Positions 8,802 to 17,812 of a stretch of DNA of 64,000 bases are shown piece after piece. The stretch spans positions 1-64,000 of the forward strand of contig DUMO01000041.1 of assembly GCA_012839865.1 (NCBI GenBank), read 5' to 3'. The DNA is from Clostridiaceae bacterium. Its GTDB lineage: Bacteria > Bacillota > Clostridia > CAYPLH01 > DUMO01. Positions within the stretch are counted from its first letter, which is position 1, and every line of letters starts with the position of its first letter. The position numbers and the translations under genes were made by a program. The notes under the pieces were generated by a model, which ran no database searches, was not told where the DNA came from, and worked only from the letters and a program-made list of their open reading frames with translations.

Positions 8802-9638
8802 TCAACCCTTAACTGCACCTTCAATAAGTCCTTTCAACAAGTAGTTCCTGAACACCAGCGTAATAATTACCGTTGGAAGCGCTGATAGTATGGCACTGGC
8901 AGCCGCCCCGCCATAATCTGTAAAGTAAATTCCTGAAAACGATGAGGCAAACACCGTCAAAGGTATGCTTTTTGACAGGGTTAAGGGCAGTGCAATCAAT
9001 AATTCGCCCCATACAAGTATAAAAGTTACAATTCCAGCAGATATCAGTCCTGGTCTCGACATGGGTAGAATTATTTCCAGGAAAATCTGAAATCTCTTGC
9101 ATCCATCTATTAAACCTGCTTCCTCCATTTCCCTGGGTATGCTTTTGAAAAAGCCTAAAAGCACCCACATGGATACAGGCAGCGTAAATACCAAAATAGC
9201 AATAATGAATCCGGCCAGGGTATCTATCAGGTTGAGGCTTCTCATGATAAGAAATATTGGTATCAGGAAGGCAACCGCCGGACCCATCTGTATGCTGTAA
9301 TTTGAAAACAAAATGAATGATTTTCCCTTAAAATTCAGCCTGGCAATTGCGTAAGCCCCCATACTGGCAAATGCAAGAGTCAATATAGTGGTGGTTAAGG
9401 ATACTATAATACTGTTTCTTAAGGATAACATAAACTTATCATTGTTCAAAAGCTTTCTATAATTTTCAAACCAGTTGGCAAATTCAATTTTAGGCGGTAT
9501 GCTTGTAAGATTAACCTGCGATTGAAAGCTTGTAAGGAGCATCCAAAAAAACGGTGCCATATAAAAAATAATAAAACAAAACACAAAAAAGTAAGTGAAA
9601 AATATCGCAAGATTTCTTTTAAGTCTGTTTGTCTTCAT
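8802..9638 (-). CDS. Carbohydrate-type ABC transporter permease (MalG-like)
   Basis: This inner-membrane permease of a CUT1-type sugar importer has 278 residues and six predicted membrane helices. The EAA loop that docks with the ATPase is near residue 175 (EEAGLIDGCKRFQIFLEIILP). The start at 9638 follows AGGGAGATAATA. It is 24 bp downstream of the MalF-like permease. No ATPase gene is in the locus, as is common for clostridial CUT1 systems that share a MsmK-type ATPase encoded elsewhere. Confidence 0.92.
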   Translation of the reverse strand: MKTNRLKRNLAIFFTYFFVFCFIIFYMAPFFWMLLTSFQSQVNLTSIPPKIEFANWFENYRKLLNNDKFMLSLRNSIIVSLTTTILTLAFASMGAYAIARLNFKGKSFILFSNYSIQMGPAVAFLIPIFLIMRSLNLIDTLAGFIIAILVFTLPVSMWVLLGFFKSIPREMEEAGLIDGCKRFQIFLEIILPMSRPGLISAGIVTFILVWGELLIALPLTLSKSIPLTVFASSFSGIYFTDYGGAAASAILSALPTVIITLVFRNYLLKGLIEGAVKG

Positions 9639-9662
9639 TATTATCTCCCTTTATAGTAAAGA

Positions 9663-10559
9663 TTAAGTGTTGTCACGGTTAAAGGTCTTATAATACAGCA
9701 GTATCATAAGCAGAATTATAACAGTGAAAATATACCCCAATGCTGATCCATAACTCATGTTTAAATAATTGAAGGCCTGTTGGTATATATACATATAGGT
9801 TATCATTGTATTGGTACCCGGACCGCCGCCTGTCATGATAAATATGGTGTCAAATGTCTTGAGTCCCCATGTCGTAAGCAGAATCAATACCGACATCAAA
9901 ACAATTTTTATACCCGGCAATGTAACATAGAAAAACCTTTGTGCTGCATTTGCCCCGTCAAGTTCAGCCGCTTCATATAAAGAAACAGAAATATTCTGAA
10001 AGCCGGTAAAACAAAGCAATCCTGCGAATGGAGCATTACGCCATATTTCAACAATTGCAGCCATTGCCAAAGCTTTCCATGTCGATTCCATAAACCACCA
10101 CTTGTATGAATTTATCAAACCAAATTGCTTGAGCAAAAAGTTGAGAATTCCATAGTTGCCATCAAATATCCACTTCCACATCAAACCGCCAACCACACGG
10201 GGAACAGCCCATGGAAGCAAGCTCAGCAAAAGAAAAAATTCTTTTCTTTTTATGTACTTGCTGTTTAATAATGAAGCAAACAAAAGTCCGAATACTGTAC
10301 TGCCTGTAACAATTAAAAGAACAAAGAATCCTGTTTTCGGAAGGCTCTGTAAAAATATTTGATCACTGAAAGCCTTGACATAGTTGCCAAACCCTATTAC
10401 CTTGGGTTTTGCCGCAATATTCAGCCTCCAGTTTAAAAAACTTACATAGAAGGAATAAAGAATTGGAAACAAGCCCATCAATAAAAATACGGAAAACATG
10501 GGGCCTACCATTTTATAAGCAAAAAGAGATTCTTGCAAAGCTTGACTTTTCCTTTTCAT
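9663..10559 (-). CDS. Carbohydrate-type ABC transporter permease (MalF-like)
   Basis: This is the second permease of the importer: 298 residues with six helices and an EAA motif near residue 205 (YEAAELDGANAAQRFFYVTLP). The ATG at 10559 (MKRKSQAL) follows AAAGGATTCAAC and is preferred over the longer frame. It lies between the solute-binding protein gene, from which it is separated by a stable hairpin, and the MalG-like permease. Confidence 0.92.
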   Translation of the reverse strand: MKRKSQALQESLFAYKMVGPMFSVFLLMGLFPILYSFYVSFLNWRLNIAAKPKVIGFGNYVKAFSDQIFLQSLPKTGFFVLLIVTGSTVFGLLFASLLNSKYIKRKEFFLLLSLLPWAVPRVVGGLMWKWIFDGNYGILNFLLKQFGLINSYKWWFMESTWKALAMAAIVEIWRNAPFAGLLCFTGFQNISVSLYEAAELDGANAAQRFFYVTLPGIKIVLMSVLILLTTWGLKTFDTIFIMTGGGPGTNTMITYMYIYQQAFNYLNMSYGSALGYIFTVIILLMILLYYKTFNRDNT

Positions 10560-10578
10560 GTTGAATCCTTTCTTATCA

Positions 10579-10604
10579 GGGGATATCTTCAACAAGATAT
10601 CCCC
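10579..10604 (-). promoter_or_regulatory. Stem-loop between binding-protein and permease genes
   Basis: GGGGATATCTT (10579-10589) pairs with AAGATATCCCC (10594-10604) around a 4-nt loop. No T-run follows on the minus strand, so it is more likely an RNA-stabilising or processing hairpin. Such hairpins often protect the upstream binding-protein message so that it is made in excess over the permeases. Confidence 0.6.
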
Positions 10605-10639
10605 TTTTTAATATCATCAAATTTTACAAAAACCAGCTT

Positions 10640-11929
10640 TTATTTGTATTGGGAAATTATGTCCTTAACCTTTGCTGCTGCATCATCCAAAGCCTGTTTT
10701 GCTGTCTTCTTGCCCTGCACTGCAAGTAAAAGCTCAGGTCCCAAAGTGTCCTGAAGTTCTGTTGTGTATGGAGCTGCAAATCTCATGGTAGGATACTTGG
10801 ATTGTTCAGCAGCGTACTGGAACAAAGGACTGCTGGCCAATACTTCCTGGTCCTCAAACAATGAGTTTACTACAGGATACCATCCGGTTTTCAGAACCAT
10901 CTTCTTTTGGACATCGTTGGATGAAAGGAATTTGATAAGATCAAGTGCTGCTTCTTTGTTCTGGGAATACTTGGATATCGAATGTCCTTCGGATCCTGTA
11001 ATAGCACCGGTGGTCTTTATAGAAGGAACCCTGGTTACAACGCAATGTCCTGCAAAAGCAGACTGTGCCGGATCGTTTGCCATTACATAAGTTGCTGCCC
11101 ATTCCCAGGTCATTGCATTAAGACCTTTATTCCATCTTTCCCTCTTGTCAGTTCCAAATACGATACCATATGATGCCGGGTCTATAACTCCCAAATTAAC
11201 CAATTCCACGATTTTTTCAAGGGCTTCCACACCTTCAGGTTCGTTGAACTTGATATTGTCATTGCTGTCAACTATTTGACCTCCGGTAAGCACCAGCACA
11301 TCCTGGAAAGATATTAACAGGTTGTTGTTGTTACCCATTCCAAATAGTAAACCGTATTCGTCCTTATCCTTGTTTGTCGTGGCTTTTGCGTATTCAACCA
11401 TTTCATCCCATGTTTCCGGAAGCTTTGTAATTCCTGCTTTTTGCAATGCCAGCTCATTGCAGTAAAATCCTCTTATGCTGAAGAACTTGGGCAAGCCATA
11501 TCTTCTTCCTTTATAAGTGACGCAGTTTAATGCACCCGGTACATACTTATCCCATTCATCTTTTGTAAGTTTGTCCGTAAGATCTTCAAGATGCCCGGCA
11601 TTACCAAATTCTGCAGTCCAGCCGACCCAGGTCCAGAGTACGTCAACTTCTGCAGATTTTGCTGCAAAAATTGTTGTGAGCTGTGTATGCAGGTTATCCA
11701 TGGCAATTTCCGTAAAGTCGACATCAATGCCTGTTGCTTTCTCAAAATCCGGAATGTATGGTGATATAATCATATTGTCTCCTGATCCATCCGGTGCAGA
11801 AAGCACAACAAGCTTGGTGGTCTTTGGAGTCTGAGTGCCTCCGCCATCTCCTGATGGTGTATTCAATACACAGCCAACCAAAGATAAAGAAAGAAGTGCT
11901 ACCAAAATGATGCAAAGCAGTTTTTTCAT
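10640..11929 (-). CDS. Extracellular solute-binding lipoprotein of a sugar-type ABC importer
   Basis: This 429-residue family 1 binding protein captures the substrate outside the cell and delivers it to the two permeases. A lipoprotein signal peptide ends in the lipobox LVGC at about residue 20, followed by a Gly/Thr-rich linker. Typical MalE-like segments follow, such as YGLPKFFSIRGFYCNELALQ near residue 145. The start at 11929 is preceded by GGGAGGATAAGTAC. It is the first structural gene of the operon, with a 400-bp upstream region that carries the shared 42-bp element. The ligand is unknown. Confidence 0.93.
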   Translation of the reverse strand: MKKLLCIILVALLSLSLVGCVLNTPSGDGGGTQTPKTTKLVVLSAPDGSGDNMIISPYIPDFEKATGIDVDFTEIAMDNLHTQLTTIFAAKSAEVDVLWTWVGWTAEFGNAGHLEDLTDKLTKDEWDKYVPGALNCVTYKGRRYGLPKFFSIRGFYCNELALQKAGITKLPETWDEMVEYAKATTNKDKDEYGLLFGMGNNNNLLISFQDVLVLTGGQIVDSNDNIKFNEPEGVEALEKIVELVNLGVIDPASYGIVFGTDKRERWNKGLNAMTWEWAATYVMANDPAQSAFAGHCVVTRVPSIKTTGAITGSEGHSISKYSQNKEAALDLIKFLSSNDVQKKMVLKTGWYPVVNSLFEDQEVLASSPLFQYAAEQSKYPTMRFAAPYTTELQDTLGPELLLAVQGKKTAKQALDDAAAKVKDIISQYK

Positions 11930-12334
11930 GTACTTATCCTCCCTTATTGAAATTTTTTACCTCTTAAAAATAGAGATCTATAATCTACCGTTAGCACGGT
12001 AAATTTTTTATTAATTCGATTCAAAATTGTTTTTAACAAGGATAAGCCTTTGCAAATATGTTAATAGGCTGCCAACTGTCTTATTCTCTTATATTTCAAC
12101 CGTATGGTTCAACATATGGATAATCATCTTTGCATCATCAAATATTTCTGTTTAACTGTTCAAGTTGGTTCTAAAGATAAGTCTAAAATATTGTTAGTCT
12201 AAAACTGCATCTATGTAAAATAAATCTTGCGAATTTTCTATTTACATCATATTCATTTTATAATCTTTTCCATGCAATTTCTTTGCAAATATTTTATTAT
12301 TCTTGATTGATATTACATTTTAATGTTGTCCATT
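11930..12334 (-). promoter_or_regulatory. Promoter region of the ABC importer operon
   Basis: This 405-bp AT-rich stretch holds no gene. It contains the 42-bp element at 12279-12320 and, closer to the binding-protein gene, a small inverted repeat TACCGT-TAGC-ACGGTA (11986-12001) that could be an operator. I could not place a single clear -35/-10 pair, as expected for an AraC-dependent promoter. Confidence 0.5.
12279..12320 (-). promoter_or_regulatory. Copy A of a shared 42-bp regulatory element
   Basis: On the minus strand this begins AAATGTAATATCAATCAA, then 16 AT-rich bases, then GCAAAGAA. The same arrangement and spacing occur at 16317-16358 (37 of 42 bases identical). It lies 350 bp upstream of the solute-binding protein gene and 14 bp past the AraC stop. 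A binding site for the AraC-type regulator encoded alongside is the simplest reading. Confidence 0.6.
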
Positions 12335-13258
12335 TCACCCGCCAAGTTTCCTGTAAGCTGTTGGAGACAGTCCTGTATGTTGTTTAAACAGCCGGTTGAA
12401 ATGGCTTATGTTTTTGAAACCTGATTCATAGCAAATATCAAGTATCTTTTTGTGTGATTGCTTAAGAAGTTCCATGGATTTTGAGATTCGAAGCCCGTTC
12501 AGATATTCCACAAAGGTTTTGCCGGTTACATTCTTGAAAAAATAACAGAAATATGATTTTGACAGCATTGCCTTTGACGCAATAAAGTCTATCGAAAAAT
12601 CCTCTGTATAATTTTCATTGATATATTGTATTGCTTTCATGATTGAGCCTCTGTGGCTGTCATAAAGTAAGCTGTCCTGATTTGTTTCAATGCTTTTTGA
12701 AAATTCCCTGCCAACAATTACGAGCAGATTAAGAAGAAGTGCTCTTATTATTAAATCGAATCCAACCATTCTGTTTTTATATTCATGCAATACATTGTTT
12801 AAAATTCTTTCCACTTCAATCTGTATCTCGCCTGCCAGGTTCAACCTTGGTTTAACCTGACTCTCACTGACCAGAAAGGGTTCTATGTAAGCAAAATCGA
12901 AAAATGACCTTATATTTTCTATACTGTTGAAGTTTTGATTTATAAATTCCGGTTCAAACTCAAATTCGATAATCTCTATGTCTACATCGTCAACAGGCAT
13001 GATTTGATGAGGAATATATGGCGGTATGATGAAAATGTCTCCTTTGACTATATCGAATGAATGGTTGTTTATAACATGTCTGCCCCTGCCCTGGCATATG
13101 TAATTTGTCTGCACATAATTGTGTCTGTGCAACTCAGGTGTTATTGTGTTTCTGTTGTATTTCCTTATGTAAAACAGCAGTCCCCCGTTATTGTTATCCT
13201 TCATGGTTAATAGAGGTATCTTTTTGAATCGCACATCATCGAAATTGCTAAAATCCAT
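12335..13258 (-). CDS. AraC-family transcriptional regulator
   Basis: This soluble regulator of 307 residues has an N-terminal cupin-like ligand domain (about residues 25-110, with TPELHRHNYVQ) and two C-terminal helix-turn-helix motifs (about residues 205-305), ending GFKNISHFNRLFKQHTGLSP. It lies in the same orientation as, and between, the importer operon and the amidohydrolase genes. It is the obvious candidate to sense the imported compound or a product and to act on the shared elements. Its own upstream region has a TATAAT (minus strand, 13338-13343) but only a weak -35. Confidence 0.93.
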   Translation of the reverse strand: MDFSNFDDVRFKKIPLLTMKDNNNGGLLFYIRKYNRNTITPELHRHNYVQTNYICQGRGRHVINNHSFDIVKGDIFIIPPYIPHQIMPVDDVDIEIIEFEFEPEFINQNFNSIENIRSFFDFAYIEPFLVSESQVKPRLNLAGEIQIEVERILNNVLHEYKNRMVGFDLIIRALLLNLLVIVGREFSKSIETNQDSLLYDSHRGSIMKAIQYINENYTEDFSIDFIASKAMLSKSYFCYFFKNVTGKTFVEYLNGLRISKSMELLKQSHKKILDICYESGFKNISHFNRLFKQHTGLSPTAYRKLGG

Positions 13259-13642
13259 TAAGTAAACACCCTTTCAATTGTGAAGAACAGAATTTTGTGT
13301 TCCAATTGCAAGTTTATTGCCGGTGTTATGCAATTACATTATATAATAGTCTGCACAAAATTTAAAGTAAATTTCTGCCTTATTGTTAATAAAGCCTTAT
13401 TTAAGTTTCCTGGCCGTAGTATATCTGATTTCATTTATTTCCATATGAACTTTAGCATGATGCCACTTTCAAAATATATAATTAAAAATTGCAAAAAAAT
13501 GTCTTCCCGGGGGATATAAAATTCAATAAACGAATTTATATTACGGAAAGACTGGGCAGTTTTAGTATACTATTTTTGTGAAATCTCTGTTTTATTACAT
13601 ATATAAGAGGCTTTTCAGTGATTAAATGTTTTACAATCATGT
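13259..13642 (-). other. Intergenic region upstream of the AraC gene
   Basis: This 384-bp AT-rich region separates the amidohydrolase genes from the AraC gene. A possible -10 (TATAAT, minus strand, 13338-13343) lies 80 bp before the AraC start. I see no gene, no copy of the 42-bp element and no strong terminator. Confidence 0.4.
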
Positions 13643-14434
13643 TTATCTGTTTTCCAAAATTCTTTTTATATTAAGCCCCAGAATATCTTTTTTCTCATCA
13701 TCCGAAAGACGGGCTAATGCTACTCTTCCGAAGGCCGCTCTCGGATCAAAAAAGGGCATGTCGGAACCGTACAAAAGTTTCCTGGACCCGACTTGGCTTA
13801 CAAACCATTCGACATTTCCTTCCCGAACCATTGAAACCGTTAAATCTGCGTAAACATTCACGTTGCTGTTTACTACATTTATAGTCTCTTCCATTGCCCT
13901 TACATCGCCGCCGGAGTGGCCTGCTATAAACCTTATTTCCGGGTATTTTTCAGCCAGTTTTCCAATAATCCGGATGTCTCCTATACCCCATGTGTGTATT
14001 AGAACCGGAAAACGCATTTCGTTGGCAAATTCATATGCAATATGGTAATTCTTATAGTCTATGGGGACCTGATGACATTCCGGATGAAGCTTGATACCCC
14101 TCATGCCGGGTACTTTCAGGCATCTTTCAATCTCATTTAACATATCTTTCGGGTAATGAGGATTTAGGGTTATATAGCCGATAAAGCGGTCAGGATATTT
14201 GGTTACGGCATCAATTATCATATTATTGCCATAAATGTAGTCCGGGCCTATTGATGCATGGGCGGCAACAAAAGCCATGTTTATTCCGATGGCGTCCATG
14301 CTCTCAAGCATTCCCTCCGCTGTATTGTTGGGAGCATTAAACTGGTAGTAAAAACCCATATGACAGTGGCTGTCAATTATAAGAGTATCATCAAGGGTCT
14401 GACCCATCCTTACCCTGTTGAACATACTATTCAT
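13643..14434 (-). CDS. Amidohydrolase family 2 (TIM-barrel) metal-dependent hydrolase/decarboxylase
   Basis: This 263-residue protein keeps the family's metal-binding marks: DSHCHMG near residue 21 (HxH), KLHPECH near 137, GHSGGD near 193 and YGSDMP near 236. Relatives hydrolyse C-N or C-O bonds or decarboxylate small acids. The start at 14434 follows GGGGGTGTAAAGT and overlaps the end of the upstream partner by 8 bp, so the two are translationally coupled. Context with an amidase and a sugar-type importer suggests processing of an amide-containing metabolite; the exact reaction is unknown. Confidence 0.87.
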   Translation of the reverse strand: MNSMFNRVRMGQTLDDTLIIDSHCHMGFYYQFNAPNNTAEGMLESMDAIGINMAFVAAHASIGPDYIYGNNMIIDAVTKYPDRFIGYITLNPHYPKDMLNEIERCLKVPGMRGIKLHPECHQVPIDYKNYHIAYEFANEMRFPVLIHTWGIGDIRIIGKLAEKYPEIRFIAGHSGGDVRAMEETINVVNSNVNVYADLTVSMVREGNVEWFVSQVGSRKLLYGSDMPFFDPRAAFGRVALARLSDDEKKDILGLNIKRILENR

Positions 14435-15182
14435 ACTTTACACCCCCAAGCAGCTTTTCAAGATTACCATATGCAATCATCCGTTTTTCTTCATCGCTTA
14501 TCCTGGCAAAATTAATCATTGTTATAGCAGAGGCCAGGGAACTTACCGGGGTTCCGCTTCCAAATATGAAACGCCCTGCACCAAACTTTTTGCAAATTTC
14601 CTCTATTCCATGATGCTGTTTATATCCGTAGGTCTCAATGCATAAGTTATCAAATTTTTGCAATAATGGATAAAGATTTCTGTCAGCTCTGTAGTTTAAA
14701 TCCGTTAAAACAATATTCAGTTTCGGAAAGCCGGTGCAAAGTTCATAAATTTCATTCCAGGTTAACTGGTCCAATCCAACAAACAGAGGGATTCCACTTT
14801 TTTCAAGCATTGAAAAAAGCTCCCCGCAGACCCAGTTTGATATGCTGTAAAAATGGTCTTTTATTGAGGGGAATATCTTCACAGCTTTGACATTATTCTG
14901 CCTAAGTTGCTTCAAAAGCTCATCAGGTTCCGGAAATTCTCCCGTATGGTGGGGCATTACAACCCACATTGGATACAGGCAGGGGTACTTGCTTATATCC
15001 TCCATAAGCATTCTGTTTCCTATGCATGGATTGTATTCTTTAGCAATTGAGTGATAAACCAGAGCTTTTTTTATACCAAAGTGATTCATATTTTCCACTA
15101 ACTCTTCCACTGTCCAATATGAACCGGGATTTACCACACTTCTTCTTCCAAAAAAGCAGCTTGAATCAAAGAACTCCAGCAT
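14427..15182 (-). CDS. Degenerate amidohydrolase-fold protein, partner of the downstream hydrolase
   Basis: At 251 residues this has the layout of amidohydrolase family 2, including a C-terminal RFIFGSGTPVSS and NFARISDEEKRMI that mirror the downstream gene. The N-terminal HxH metal motif is replaced by FDSSCFFGR, and the KLHPE-like histidine is replaced by KIFPSIKDH. It may be a non-catalytic subunit or an enzyme with a changed metal site. The start at 15182 follows AGAAGGTGATTAT. It overlaps the active paralogue by 8 bp, which argues for a complex. Confidence 0.75.
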   Translation of the reverse strand: MLEFFDSSCFFGRRSVVNPGSYWTVEELVENMNHFGIKKALVYHSIAKEYNPCIGNRMLMEDISKYPCLYPMWVVMPHHTGEFPEPDELLKQLRQNNVKAVKIFPSIKDHFYSISNWVCGELFSMLEKSGIPLFVGLDQLTWNEIYELCTGFPKLNIVLTDLNYRADRNLYPLLQKFDNLCIETYGYKQHHGIEEICKKFGAGRFIFGSGTPVSSLASAITMINFARISDEEKRMIAYGNLEKLLGGVKYE

Positions 15183-15311
15183 ATAATCACCTTCTGTTAA
15201 ATTTGAATATCCTGAAAAGCTACATTATGCGCAAACATGATTTTGATGGTTTTAATTTTAGAGTAAAATCCAGTATAAATCTTCTTATATCATACAAAAT
15301 AATTGATTTTT

Positions 15312-16208
15312 TTAACAAATCAAATATTTTTTCGGCATTTTGCAAATATATGTTCTTGTAGGATTGACAAATTGAGTGCAACGGGCTTCCATAACCTGAC
15401 TCATTAATAAAAAAGCCTCTTCATAAGTGAATCCGTAGCTGTCCACCATCCAGCACAGAATTTCCCTTGCCGCATGATAAAAGGATTCCTCCACAGTACC
15501 CAAGCATGCAACCGCCATGATATAGTCATTGTCCTCGATCCTTACGCAGTTCATTCTTACCGGTTTATCAACGACATCAACCACAAGTCTTATGGTAGCC
15601 CTGCATTCTATTCCACCCCCATTGCTTATCTCCCCGTCACCCTGTATTGCGTGAACATCTCCCACATGAAGGAGTGCTCCCGGAACTGACACGGGCAAAT
15701 AGACTGTGCTGCCGGCAGCAACTTCGTTGGCGTCCATGTTTCCTCCATGGAATCCACCGCGTGAATTTGACAGCACTTCAGATTCGGGCGCGGTTCCAAT
15801 TGTTCCTATCATAGGTTTTACAGGCAGTTTTAATTTTTCACTCCAATGTATGTACCCATCCTTGATTTCAACAGTTTTGGTTGTAAGGCCCCATTGCCTG
15901 GGATAGATGTATGTCGCCAAAGGGTTGAAGCTGATATCAAATCCGGTGAATCCAATATTATTCACCTGAATGTCTAATATTTTGACAGCCAGAATACTTC
16001 CGGGGTTTGCCCCCTTGATTTCCACACATACACATGGATTGCATCCTCGAATTTTTGAAAGATCAAATCTGTCTTCATTTGATTTTAACCAATCCCCTGA
16101 GCACAGTTCTGTTTCAATAATGAATTCTTCCTTTGGTTCAACAACCAATCCTGGTTTGTTAAACCTGCTGTGTTCATTGTAGACAACATCCCTTCGGGCT
16201 ATTTTCAT
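15312..16208 (-). CDS. Acetamidase/formamidase family protein (FmdA/AmdA)
   Basis: This 298-residue amidase-like enzyme belongs to a family that hydrolyses short amides to acid and ammonia. Family marks are CVCVEIKGANPGSILAVKILD near residue 60, and VGDVHAIQGDGEISNGGGIE near 190 (the usual GDxHAxQGDGE signature). The start at 16208 follows AGGAAAGGATTGAAGCAAT. It is the first gene of the second unit, about 110 bp downstream of copy B of the shared element and 129 bp ahead of the amidohydrolase pair. Confidence 0.9.
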   Translation of the reverse strand: MKIARRDVVYNEHSRFNKPGLVVEPKEEFIIETELCSGDWLKSNEDRFDLSKIRGCNPCVCVEIKGANPGSILAVKILDIQVNNIGFTGFDISFNPLATYIYPRQWGLTTKTVEIKDGYIHWSEKLKLPVKPMIGTIGTAPESEVLSNSRGGFHGGNMDANEVAAGSTVYLPVSVPGALLHVGDVHAIQGDGEISNGGGIECRATIRLVVDVVDKPVRMNCVRIEDNDYIMAVACLGTVEESFYHAAREILCWMVDSYGFTYEEAFLLMSQVMEARCTQFVNPTRTYICKMPKKYLIC

Positions 16209-16316
16209 ATTGCTTCAATCCTTTCCTGTTTTTTTGCAAATGTGTACTGTTGATTGAGACATGTGAAAAGCTTGTTCGATATTCTGTACATAATTTTACA
16301 TTATTATCAGGATTAA

Positions 16317-16358
16317 TTCTTTGCGGATTTTTTATTAATATTGATTGATATTACATTT
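16317..16358 (-). promoter_or_regulatory. Copy B of the shared 42-bp regulatory element
   Basis: This is identical in arrangement to copy A at 12279-12320: an 18-base block AAATGTAATATCAATCAA, a 16-base AT-rich spacer and GCAAAGAA (minus strand). It lies 109 bp upstream of the formamidase gene and abuts the deoB terminator. The pairing with copy A implies co-regulation of the two transcription units. Confidence 0.6.
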
Positions 16359-16360
16359 AA

Positions 16361-16400
16361 AAGAACTCCTTTCCGGAATATATTCCGAAAAGGAGTTCTT
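16361..16400 (-). terminator. Terminator of the xerD-deoB unit
   Basis: AAGAACTCCTTTCCGGAA pairs with TTCCGAAAAGGAGTTCTT around TATA with two mismatches. On the minus strand it is followed by TTTTAAAT. It lies about 60 bp after deoB. Confidence 0.8.
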
Positions 16401-16458
16401 CTCTGTTTCTTTGTAATTTTATAGAGCCGAATATTTTCGCCATGCGGACATGGCCGGT

Positions 16459-17628
16459 TTATTTTTTCACCTCATATAAAAAGCTTGTCCCATTAATATC
16501 ATTCTTAATTCCAAAATAATCCAAAACCGTAGCGGCAATATCTGCGAAGGTTTCCCGTACACCAAGATTCACCCCGGCCTTGAGGGATAATCCTGCAACC
16601 AGAAGCGGAACATATTCCCGGGAATGGTCTGTACTTTCTGTTGTCGGGTCGCAACCGTGGTCTGCAGTTATAATGAGGATATCATCCTTTTGCAAGCTTT
16701 CCATTATGTCAGGTATTCTTGAATCAAAATTCATGAGGGCTTCTGCATAACCTTCCACATTGTTTCTGTGCCCGTATACCATGTCAAAGTCCACACAGTT
16801 TGTAAAAATCAGCCCTTCGGCTTTATTTTTCATGTATTCAATGGTTTTATCCATACTATCGTCGTTATTTATCGTGTGCACCGCATCAGTAATACCTCTT
16901 CCGTTGAAAATATCCTCAATTTTTCCAACACCCATAACTCTGTACCCATTGGATTTAAGCACATCAAGCATGGTGACGCCAAGTGGATCAAGAGAAAAAT
17001 CCCTTCTCCTGCTTGTTCTTACAAAAGAACCGGGCTCTCCTGTGAAGGGCCTTGCAATGACTCTCCCTACTGCGTGTTCACCTTTCAGTATTTCCCGGGC
17101 AATACTGCATATTCTGTATAGTTCTTCAACCGGTATTACATCTTCATGGGCAGCAATTTGAAAAACACTGTCTGCTGAAGTATATACAATAGGCCTTTTT
17201 GTCTTTATATGCATTTCACCTAAATCTTCTATTATTTTGGTACCTGAAGCGGCATAGTTTCCAAGCACTTTTCTGCCTGTTCTTATTTCAAATTCATCAA
17301 TTATCTCCGCAGGAAACCCGTGGGGATACACCGGAAAAGGTTCTTCTTTTATAATGCCTGAAATTTCCCAATGCCCTGAAGTTGTGTCTTTGCCGGCTGA
17401 CTTTTCCGCCATCTTTCCAAAACAGCCGGAAGGGTTGTCCAATGCTTCCACGCCTTTAATCTCGCCTATGTTTCCAAGCCCCAGTTTTTGAAGGTTCGGG
17501 AGCCTGAATCCGCTAACCCGGGCAGCAATATTTCCAAGGGTATTGCTGCCCTCGTCTCCATATTTATATGCATCAGGCAGTTCACCAATCCCTACACTGT
17601 CCATTACTATAACTATAGCTCTTTTCAT
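16459..17628 (-). CDS. deoB: Phosphopentomutase
   Basis: This enzyme interconverts (deoxy)ribose 1-phosphate and 5-phosphate in nucleoside salvage. Its 389 residues match the alkaline-phosphatase-superfamily phosphopentomutase. The metal-binding [13 protein letters not shown] is at the N-terminus, and KDTTSGHWE near residue 79 carries the phosphorylated threonine. ADHGCDPT near residue 320 and DHSREYVP near 332 supply further metal ligands. It follows xerD by 184 bp, an order (xerD then deoB/drm) known from other Firmicutes. Confidence 0.97.
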   Translation of the reverse strand: MKRAIVIVMDSVGIGELPDAYKYGDEGSNTLGNIAARVSGFRLPNLQKLGLGNIGEIKGVEALDNPSGCFGKMAEKSAGKDTTSGHWEISGIIKEEPFPVYPHGFPAEIIDEFEIRTGRKVLGNYAASGTKIIEDLGEMHIKTKRPIVYTSADSVFQIAAHEDVIPVEELYRICSIAREILKGEHAVGRVIARPFTGEPGSFVRTSRRRDFSLDPLGVTMLDVLKSNGYRVMGVGKIEDIFNGRGITDAVHTINNDDSMDKTIEYMKNKAEGLIFTNCVDFDMVYGHRNNVEGYAEALMNFDSRIPDIMESLQKDDILIITADHGCDPTTESTDHSREYVPLLVAGLSLKAGVNLGVRETFADIAATVLDYFGIKNDINGTSFLYEVKK

Positions 17629-17812
17629 TGTATGTATGTCTCCTTTTCATCAGTATTTTTTCAAAAGCATCTTAAGTCAAAGCTTTGGGCAAACACAGGT
17701 GTAAACGATGTTTATACATCTTGTGGCGGTTTGCAGAAGCTTGTAATGTACAAAGCAGTGCACTCAATAATATTAATACCCAAAATTACAGCATAAACTC
17801 AATAAAATTGGC

